In this document: piece by piece, positions 27,076 to 32,296 of the stretch | Layout: each line of letters opens with the position of its first letter | How positions within the stretch are numbered: the stretch's first letter is position 1 | Assembly (NCBI GenBank): GCA_024278215.1 | Contig: JAJRTR010000014.1 | Coordinates: 1 to 32,296 of the forward strand | From: a bacterium | Lineage (GTDB): Bacteria > UBP15 > UBA6099 > JAJRTR01 | DNA length: 32,296 nucleotides | Direction: 5' to 3' | Translations under genes and position numbers: made by a program | The notes under the pieces: model-generated | Database searches by the model: none | What the model saw: the letters and a program-made list of their open reading frames with translations, nothing else | Told to the model about the DNA's origin: nothing

Positions 27076-28829
27076 TACCGGTACTCCTTTTCGATTTTGA
27101 TGCCGACGGGATAAGTGCCCGCGATGATGTTGTCGGCGTGAAACCTCATTCTCGTGTAAGCGTCGAATATTCCCGATTTCCCGGTAACATTTTCAGCCAG
27201 TGTGTTTTTCATGGAAAGCGGTAGCCCCTGGAGTTCCTGCCCCATGATCCCGATTTCTTTCATTCTGTAAATTATTCTTACGCAGATCGTGTTTTCAGGT
27301 ATCCACCTATGCAGAACATCCCACATCTGGTCGAAGTTGGAAATGGGTATATCCTGTGGATAGCCGTCCTTGAAACCGCCGCCCTCGAACGACAGTATCG
27401 CCGGTCCTTCGGGCGCGACGGTGGGGATCGGGAATGTTATTTTCTTAACGACTTCATCACCGCCGTATGGCTTGAGCCTCAGGAACGCCGTTACATTGTC
27501 GCCCGGATGGAAAGTGCTGCGATCCACCGTTACACTGACGATGTCCATAACGTCCTGTGTGTGACTGATTGTAACCTTCACCACAGCTTCTTCGATCGCG
27601 ACGTCACGGTATGGGTTTGTCAGAAGGTTTGTGATATAGCCGAGAGGCGCGCGCGCGGAGAATCCTGACTGGCTGTATGCCATATCTTCGAAATGGAAAG
27701 GTTTGTCGTAGTCTTTTATGCGACCGTCGAGTGTAAATCGCACAGTGACCTCGTCGCTGCCGCCGGAGACTTCCGAGACAGCCTGCGCCACCGCTCCGAT
27801 CAGCAGGTAAGGTGCCAGAGATTCAATCTGCGCGATATCGACATTGAAGGTGCGGCTGCGCGCGAGTTCGGGATCGTCCACTTCGATTGTCAGAGGAAAC
27901 ATCTCGCTTTTACCGCCGATAGTGCCGGCGATGGCCGTGCGCTGGTCACGTTCGATCACGCCGAGCACTTTGCCCGGCGAACCCATTTTAAAAGATACCG
28001 ATTGGTTTGCGATCACCGTATGCACTTTGCCGCCGCCCATCGGGATAGCGGTGGGGCCGACATTGAAGAAAGGGTGTCCGAAGGCCAGGATGCGGTCGCC
28101 TTCCCGGGCTGTGATCGTGCCGAGGGCCGCCGCGCGCAAGTCGCCCGACATCAGCGGTGTGGTGATCACTCCACCCGGCTGCATATCGTTGACACCCGGC
28201 ACATCGTCGCCGATCATGCCGCTTCCGCCCGCTATGGGCATAAGGTTGTACTCCGAGAAATGCTGCTGAAAAAAGTCGATAGTTTCAGGGCTGAAACCGG
28301 CAAAGTATATCGGGGTGGCGATGGGCTGGAGCCGCGACGCGCCGCTTGCGGCGGGCAGCGCCGCGTTCAAGTCAGTCGAGCCGCCGGGGTCCTTTTTCTG
28401 AAGCTTTCTCCTGATCGCTTTTTTGTTTTTCGAATCGTCCATATTGTCCCAGAGTTCGGTCATGGCCTCGATAGGCGTGATGCCCGCGATGGGCTCTTTG
28501 CTCCACGGAAAAGCATAGGCTACGGCACCGATCAACTTGCCGTCGATATAAACAGGGCTGCCGCTCATTCCAGCTATAATGCCTGTAAATTCGAGATTCG
28601 CGCCGGATAGCCGGGCGAGTATCAGGTCGTGTCCGGCAATCGCGTTCGGCATAATATCGATTATGGTGGCCTTGAATTTTTCAGGTTGCGTGCCGCTGAA
28701 AACACTGTAGCCGGTGCCGATCATGCCCGGTTCGATCGCGTCTACCGGCATCACCTCGAGCGCCGCCGCGCACACGGCAACAGACAGCGCCGCAAACACC
28801 GCAAATAATAATGTATAAATTCGTCGCAT
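27075..28829 (-). CDS. SpoIVB/S55-family serine peptidase-like protein
   Basis: A 584-residue exported protein with an N-terminal signal (LLFAVFAALSVAVCAAA). The S55 peptidase core is evident: GMIGTGYSVFSG, the nucleophile motif GIIAGMSGSPVYIDG with Ser91, GAVAYAFPWSKEPIAGITP, and AFGHPFFNVGP with His252. SpoIVB cleaves SpoIVFA during Bacillus sporulation, but S55 domains also occur in non-sporulating bacteria, where the target is unknown. The long C-terminal part is beta-rich (HPGDNVTAFLRLKPYGG). GGAG precedes the ATG by six bases, 11 bases after the TIM-barrel gene. The end overlaps the propeller start by one base, so the two are translated together. Confidence 0.88.
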   Translation of the reverse strand: MRRIYTLLFAVFAALSVAVCAAALEVMPVDAIEPGMIGTGYSVFSGTQPEKFKATIIDIMPNAIAGHDLILARLSGANLEFTGIIAGMSGSPVYIDGKLIGAVAYAFPWSKEPIAGITPIEAMTELWDNMDDSKNKKAIRRKLQKKDPGGSTDLNAALPAASGASRLQPIATPIYFAGFSPETIDFFQQHFSEYNLMPIAGGSGMIGDDVPGVNDMQPGGVITTPLMSGDLRAAALGTITAREGDRILAFGHPFFNVGPTAIPMGGGKVHTVIANQSVSFKMGSPGKVLGVIERDQRTAIAGTIGGKSEMFPLTIEVDDPELARSRTFNVDIAQIESLAPYLLIGAVAQAVSEVSGGSDEVTVRFTLDGRIKDYDKPFHFEDMAYSQSGFSARAPLGYITNLLTNPYRDVAIEEAVVKVTISHTQDVMDIVSVTVDRSTFHPGDNVTAFLRLKPYGGDEVVKKITFPIPTVAPEGPAILSFEGGGFKDGYPQDIPISNFDQMWDVLHRWIPENTICVRIIYRMKEIGIMGQELQGLPLSMKNTLAENVTGKSGIFDAYTRMRFHADNIIAGTYPVGIKIEKEYR

Positions 28830-28840
28830 CTTTTACTCCG

Positions 28841-29614
28841 TCAACCGGCGAGAACTCCGCGCAGGTACTCGACGCACTTCGGCGCCGCCTCTTTTTCGTC
28901 TCCCTCGCCTGCATATTCCACCGCAATGAAACCGCGGTAATTCAGTTCCTTTATTATCTTCGCATACCTGCCGAAATCGAAATAGCCGCCACCGGGCTCC
29001 GTCTCCGCGCCCGTCATAACGGCGTGAGTATGCACTGTATAAAGCGTGCTTTTTTCAATTGATTTCATATCGTCCGTGAAAGCGTCGGTACGCAGATTCA
29101 GCCGCAGCCATTCCGAACCCACCTCATGCACTATCCGGTCCACATCGCCGTAAGACTCCACGAACGCGCCCCTGCCGCCGTTCACCATCCCGAGCACCAC
29201 ACCGTAGCGCTCGCCCATCATGCACGCCACCTGCATGCAGCGTATCATCTCGTCCCACTGCTCATGCCTGTTGTAGGCCGGCGTTCCGGCGGACATGCAC
29301 ACAACGGGCGCGCCCAGCACCGCGGCCACACCGCATACCAGCTCGATCTTCTCCATCTCCCCGTTCCTCGCCTCGTCCGAATCGAGGCCGAAATCCGTAT
29401 CCAGGGAAATCGCCGAAATCGTCAGGTGGAGGTCCACCGCAATACGTTTCACTGTCTGGAGATAATCCTCGTCGAGGCTGAAAAGATGCTGATCGGCTAT
29501 GGAGATTCCGCCGACCTTGAGGTCTTTCGCACACAGGGCCATCCACTGCAATAAATCCAGCTCGCCGCTCTCAAAACAGCGCCTGTACGACATCGAACTA
29601 CAGCCCAGTTTCAT
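28841..29614 (-). CDS. Sugar-phosphate isomerase/epimerase-like TIM-barrel protein
   Basis: A 257-residue xylose-isomerase-like TIM barrel (AP endonuclease 2 fold). It begins KLGCSSMSYRRCFESGELDL, has strand-turn units such as LTISAISLDTDFGL and GAPVVCMSAGTPAYN, and ends with YRGFIAVEYAGEGDE, the usual last strand. Likely metal ligands are the His in TVHTHAV and the Glu in VEYAGEG. Substrates of such proteins vary among sugars, inositols and others. The start has GGGAG 11 bases upstream. It begins a three-gene minus-strand unit with the S55 peptidase and the propeller protein, but a shared function is not obvious. Confidence 0.87.
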   Translation of the reverse strand: MKLGCSSMSYRRCFESGELDLLQWMALCAKDLKVGGISIADQHLFSLDEDYLQTVKRIAVDLHLTISAISLDTDFGLDSDEARNGEMEKIELVCGVAAVLGAPVVCMSAGTPAYNRHEQWDEMIRCMQVACMMGERYGVVLGMVNGGRGAFVESYGDVDRIVHEVGSEWLRLNLRTDAFTDDMKSIEKSTLYTVHTHAVMTGAETEPGGGYFDFGRYAKIIKELNYRGFIAVEYAGEGDEKEAAPKCVEYLRGVLAG

Positions 29615-29777
29615 ATATTCAGAGTGTCTCCCGCAATCCTGTTCGACATCTCCGCAAACGGTTTTGTTCCGACCCCCGGCATAATGAAACAGGTTCTCGT
29701 TTTGTATGTATTTTTTTCACAAAGATCATTTTCATACGTTCCAACAATAATAGCACATAGTCAGCGGTAATTCTATT

Positions 29778-29791
29778 GAGCCAATTGGCTC
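29778..29791. repeat. Perfect palindrome formed by fused repeat ends
   Basis: GAGCCAATTGGCTC is a perfect 14-bp palindrome, flanked by ATT and TATT. It equals the two outer ends of the intergenic repeat joined with the interior removed, suggesting an excision footprint or a minimal target site. Confidence 0.55.
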
Positions 29792-29907
29792 TATTATAAT
29801 GATACCATTGGTTGTGCGACATAAAAGTGGATTTTTATAAATCTCAGCGCCCTGCCCATTTCGACGATGTACTGTCCATTTGCTACGGAATCAATTATGG
29901 GTGAGTG

Positions 29908-29937
29908 TTGATACCGGTGTGTATTTGGATTTATACT
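29908..29937 (+). promoter_or_regulatory. Putative promoter for the cyclase-like gene
   Basis: TTGATA (29908-29913) and TATACT (29932-29937) are 18 bases apart, each one base off consensus. Transcription would start near 29944, giving a leader of about 80 bases. Confidence 0.45.
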
Positions 29938-30024
29938 GATCCTGTGCGTTTTTTGCAGGACAACCGAATTTCCGGGATCATAGCCGGGATTTTTATTTGA
30001 ATCCGGAACAGTGTGGTGAACGGT

Positions 30025-31002
30025 ATGGAAAAAAGACCACCGATGGACAAACTATTCGACTCCGCCAGGAACAGGGCGAAGCTCAAGCAGTTGAAAGAAA
30101 AGCTCGCGCAGAAGGAGTTCGTGCAAGCGGAAAAGATATTGCAGCAATACCAGTTGGGAGAGCAGGTGAACAGTGATTCCGACAGCGAGATTGTGCCGGA
30201 AGCTGAAGAGGCGCGGCAGCAGCCACCGCCGGAAATGGTAGAACCCGAGGCGCCTACATATAAAGATATGGCTAGGGATGCCGCACTCAAACACCAGTAT
30301 GTGCAGCAGCGCCCAAAGATCAAGAAAACGGATGATCCGTGCCTGATCTTTTTCAGGGAACATTGCTCGCGTGATGTTTTCAGCCGTATTTTGGCGGATG
30401 AACCGCGCATGAGGCAGCTTATCAGGGGTGTTCGAGAGGAGATCGTCGTCCTCGACTGCGGTATCAGGAATTTCTCATCTACAGTTCGCGAGATTCCGCC
30501 TGACAGGGTCGTCTCGTTGTTGCAGGCCTATCTCGGCGACATCATCCCCGTCATCGTCACCGAATACGGCGGCTGCATCGGCGAGGTGACGGGCGCGGGA
30601 GTGACGGCATATTTCGGATTGCCGTATAAAGATGAATGGTTCGCTGCTTCGGCTGCCGGAGCCGCGACGGCGATAATGCGGCGTCTCGCGACAATCAACG
30701 AACAACTCGCGCGGCAGGGATTGCCTGCGATCGGTCTTTCGCTCGGACTCGCGCTCGGCCCGGTCTGCGCCGGGTTCCCTGTGACGGAGCATCTGGAGGG
30801 AAAATTTATGGTTTCCGGCGACGCGGTATTCATGGCGCGCGAACTTCAGCGTGTCGCCGCGTTCGACGAAATACTCGCCGGGCCGAGGATCGCAACACAG
30901 ATAAAAAATAAGTGTCAGTTCGAACCTGTGGGCATCACCATTGAATTTATCGACCGGACGGGGATACTGAAAAATTACTCTGCGAACAGGATAGTATGGT
31001 AA
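30025..31002 (+). CDS. Class III nucleotide cyclase homology domain protein, likely inactive
   Basis: From ATG at 30025 it has 325 residues; in-frame GTGs at 30013/30016 and an ATG at 30043 are alternatives, and no start has a strong ribosome binding site. Residues 1-45 form a charged helix, 50-95 are a Pro/Glu-rich linker, and 110-325 are a cyclase homology domain: FSRILADEPRMRQLIRG, EEIVVLDCGIRNFSS, LLQAYLGDIIPVIVTEYGG, EVTGAGVTAYFGLP, GLSLGLALGPVCAGF and KFMVSGDAVFMARELQ. The two metal-binding Asp positions are Gly146 (CGIRNF for xDIxGF) and Ala191 (TGAG for xGDx). The catalytic Asn-Arg pair of V-N-x-A-x-R reads V-F-x-A-R-E. It therefore probably binds a partner or nucleotide without making cyclic AMP. 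Its TAA stop directly abuts repeat copy C. Confidence 0.82.
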   Translation: MEKRPPMDKLFDSARNRAKLKQLKEKLAQKEFVQAEKILQQYQLGEQVNSDSDSEIVPEAEEARQQPPPEMVEPEAPTYKDMARDAALKHQYVQQRPKIKKTDDPCLIFFREHCSRDVFSRILADEPRMRQLIRGVREEIVVLDCGIRNFSSTVREIPPDRVVSLLQAYLGDIIPVIVTEYGGCIGEVTGAGVTAYFGLPYKDEWFAASAAGAATAIMRRLATINEQLARQGLPAIGLSLGLALGPVCAGFPVTEHLEGKFMVSGDAVFMARELQRVAAFDEILAGPRIATQIKNKCQFEPVGITIEFIDRTGILKNYSANRIVW

Positions 31003-31178
31003 GTCAATTGCAAAATTATGTTCGTAGCGAGGTCGATCGAAATTGTTCGGAGCAAGGCGGAGGTGTAAAATCCTCGCAGGCGTACTTGTAGAGTACGTCG
31101 AGGACGATTTTGTGCCGACAACGCAGCTATGGACAATAGCAGCCGACCGCAGCAGAATCGGAATTTTGCAATAGGCTC
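31003..31178 (+). repeat. Intergenic structured repeat, full copy C
   Basis: This is copy B in reverse orientation, with about 13 differences over 176 bases. The end near the cyclase-like gene is degraded (GTCAATTGCAAAATTATG), the other end reads GGAATTTTGCAATAGGCTC. The central hairpin (31067-31111) is kept, with the CGTACT/AGTACG stem intact. It begins at the base after the TAA stop of the preceding gene. Its GGCTC end faces the next gene downstream, the same relative orientation as copies A and B. Confidence 0.85.
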
Positions 31179-31296
31179 TGGTAAGTGATGGTGTATCGCC
31201 GGAGCAGCAGGCAGCCGGCAAAAACATACCGGTTGAATACAATTTAGTTGTTTATACTGGCACAAGTTGCATTTTTCAAATATTATATTGTGATAT

Positions 31297-31307
31297 GCAA
31301 TAGGCTC
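31297..31307 (+). repeat. Second loose end of the intergenic repeat
   Basis: GCAATAGGCTC here is identical to the last 11 bases of copy C at 31168-31178, including the T-to-A variant inside GCAATTGGCTC. Shared variation suggests a local duplication of the end or a nested element. Confidence 0.4.
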
Positions 31308-31367
31308 AATAAGTAAATTTGTTGCTCGGAATCTGTTGCCGAATCCGCAACAAGCCGGGAAGATGAG

Positions 31368-31373
31368 AGGAGG
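31368..31373 (+). promoter_or_regulatory. Consensus Shine-Dalgarno site for a TTG start
   Basis: AGGAGG is seven bases before TTG at 31381. It overlaps the first codons after an in-frame ATG at 31363, whose own upstream sequence is poorer, so the TTG is the better start. Confidence 0.7.
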
Positions 31374-31380
31374 CGTCCGG

Positions 31381-32296
31381 TTGAGACATTTCAGAAGTGC
31401 CGGATTGCTGACAGCAATTGTAATACTACTTGCGGGTGCCGCCTGCGCGGCAGACCTCACAGCGAGGATCAATGTCGTGCTGGACGACGGCACGATCATG
31501 CTTTACGCGGGCGCGAAAAAAGGCATCGGCATCGGCGATGAATTCGAAGTGACAAGGGGCGGCGACGTAGTCGGCCACATAAGGACGATACGTGTGAAAA
31601 ACCTTTTCTCTTACGCCGAACTCATTGACGGCGATGTCCGGGAAATGGACCTTGCAAAACGCACGAAAAAGGGTGCCCCCGCAAAGGTGGAAAAAGAAAA
31701 GGAAAAACCTGCTGAAAAAAAGGCGGAAAAACGGTCGCGACGTTCCACCACGAGCGATGACAATGAAGAAAAGGAAGTGAAGAAAGAAAGCGGTGCGAAA
31801 ACTTCGTCGCGTTCGAAAAGACGCAAGGAAGCAAAGGAAGAGCAGGAAACAAAGAAGAAAACACGAAAACGTGTTTCGAGAAGGAAAGATGCCGTAGAAG
31901 AGAAAAGGGCGGAGAAGCCGGAAGAAAAACCTGTGCTCGACCTGAAAGCCGTCGAGAAAAGCAAGGCGCTCGCTCCGCTTGGTTCCGTGCGGCCCGCCGG
32001 ATACGGCCTCACCGGCCTGATATATATGCCTACGGCGGATACATTTAAGAAAGGCGCAAGTTCGGTCCATTTCGTCTATACGGACTCCGACTCGGACGAA
32101 ACGATGTTCAGGGACCTCGGGTTCGGGATCACTTACGGACTCGGCGACGACATCGAAGTGGCTTTCACACTGCTCAACTCGGAACTCGACTCGCCTGTCG
32201 CGCTTCCCGCCGGCGCTCAGACAGAACGAAAATCAAATATCTTTTCATTCAAATACCAGTTGAAAAACACGCGGCCGCTTGCGTTCTTCGGTGATA
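31381..32296 (+). CDS. Exported protein with charged linker and YjbH-like barrel start (partial)
   Basis: The frame is open from TTG at 31381 to the window edge (305 complete codons, no stop). Residues 1-24 are a signal peptide (LLTAIVILLAGAACAA). Residues 25-94 form a small beta-rich domain (VVLDDGTIMLYAGAKKGIGI, then GDEFEVTRGGDVVGHIRTIR), similar in pattern to periplasmic domains that read G-x-K-x-G-x-x-x-G-D-x-F. Residues 95-194 are a linker of almost only Lys, Glu, Arg, Ser and Ala. From about 205 comes GYGLTGLIYMPTADTFKKG, resembling the start of YjbH-type and related outer-membrane barrels, then strand-like stretches. It is probably an outer-membrane or surface-glycan-related protein. 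The charged linker is unusual for the periplasm. Confidence 0.75.
   Translation, partial: MRHFRSAGLLTAIVILLAGAACAADLTARINVVLDDGTIMLYAGAKKGIGIGDEFEVTRGGDVVGHIRTIRVKNLFSYAELIDGDVREMDLAKRTKKGAPAKVEKEKEKPAEKKAEKRSRRSTTSDDNEEKEVKKESGAKTSSRSKRRKEAKEEQETKKKTRKRVSRRKDAVEEKRAEKPEEKPVLDLKAVEKSKALAPLGSVRPAGYGLTGLIYMPTADTFKKGASSVHFVYTDSDSDETMFRDLGFGITYGLGDDIEVAFTLLNSELDSPVALPAGAQTERKSNIFSFKYQLKNTRPLAFFGD

Larger units (their letters stand above)
29615..30024. other. Divergent intergenic region, 410 bases
   Basis: No gene is supported here. It holds a 14-bp palindrome made from the two repeat ends (29778-29791) and a good promoter toward the cyclase-like gene (29908-29937). A 12-base match TACCATTGGTTG also occurs near 8160; its meaning is unclear. 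Confidence 0.55.
31003..31380. other. Intergenic region after the cyclase-like gene
   Basis: These 378 bases contain repeat copy C and a second loose repeat end at 31297. The stretch 31180-31360 is AT-rich with no convincing promoter. No gene is seen. Confidence 0.55.

Noticed and set aside
27693-28610. A 305-codon plus-strand frame opposite the S55 peptidase gene
   Set aside because: The opposite strand carries the GMSGSPV and AFGHPF motifs; this frame shows only His/Arg-rich shadow sequence.
29795-29800. TATAAT next to the fused-end palindrome as a promoter
   Set aside because: No -35 hexamer stands at a proper distance; the nearest TTG-containing hexamer is only four bases away.

Overview
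The window reads as a piece of chromosome from a diderm bacterium of roughly balanced base composition, probably an uncultured lineage. Support for an outer membrane is indirect: a YjbH-like barrel start at the right edge, a C-terminal beta-barrel remnant, a Tat-exported solute-binding protein and other secreted proteins. No rRNA, tRNA, CRISPR array or phage module was seen. Most genes are single-copy housekeeping or envelope genes, with a few scars of mobile DNA. I cannot name the phylum from the sequence alone.

Layout, left to right. 1-233: tail of a response-regulator receiver domain. 248-2108 (minus): a TVP38/TMEM64 membrane protein and a sphingosine/diacylglycerol-kinase-like lipid kinase. 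2367-6777 (plus): a family 2 glycosyltransferase cut by an in-frame TAG, a stand-alone SpoIIE-type PP2C phosphatase and a GH38 alpha-mannosidase. 6814-7908 (minus): a rhomboid protease. 8305-12587 (plus): an operon-like run galT - moaC - hypothetical - ligA. 12589-13953: a scar made of a 5'-truncated IS1634-type transposase and an RHS-repeat fragment. 13954-17328 (minus): a coupled trio, GT4 glycosyltransferase, short GT9-like protein and AlkP-superfamily phosphohydrolase. 17638-22624 (minus): zinc-ribbon/DUF4013 membrane protein, PrmA-like methyltransferase, left-handed beta-helix acyltransferase-like protein, a Cys-nucleophile alpha/beta hydrolase and the solute-binding protein. 22910-23074: orphan C-terminus of an outer-membrane barrel. 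23278-24657 (plus): a secreted neutral ceramidase-like protein. 24724-29614 (minus): a tightly coupled trio, sugar-phosphate isomerase-like TIM barrel, SpoIVB/S55 peptidase and secreted beta-propeller protein; the propeller gene carries an in-frame TAA. 30025-31002 (plus): a class III cyclase homology domain that has lost its metal-binding residues. 31381 to the edge (plus): a periplasmic/outer-membrane protein with a long charged linker, cut by the window end.

The strongest non-gene signal is a family of structured intergenic repeats. Two full copies of about 180 bp (17377-17558 and 31003-31178, opposite strands, about 93% identical by eye) have inverted ends built on GAGCCAATTGCAAAATT and a central nested hairpin. 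A divergent copy shares only the ends (7928-8093), and loose ends or a bare palindrome occur at 8199, 29778 and 31297. The three larger copies point the same way relative to the next downstream gene, which suggests a mobile palindromic element or a leader/terminator RNA.

Two genes (the GT2 and the propeller) keep clear homologous-looking sequence in frame after a stop codon. Together with the IS, RHS and barrel remnants this makes five decayed or interrupted loci, so either real gene decay or assembly error should be checked.
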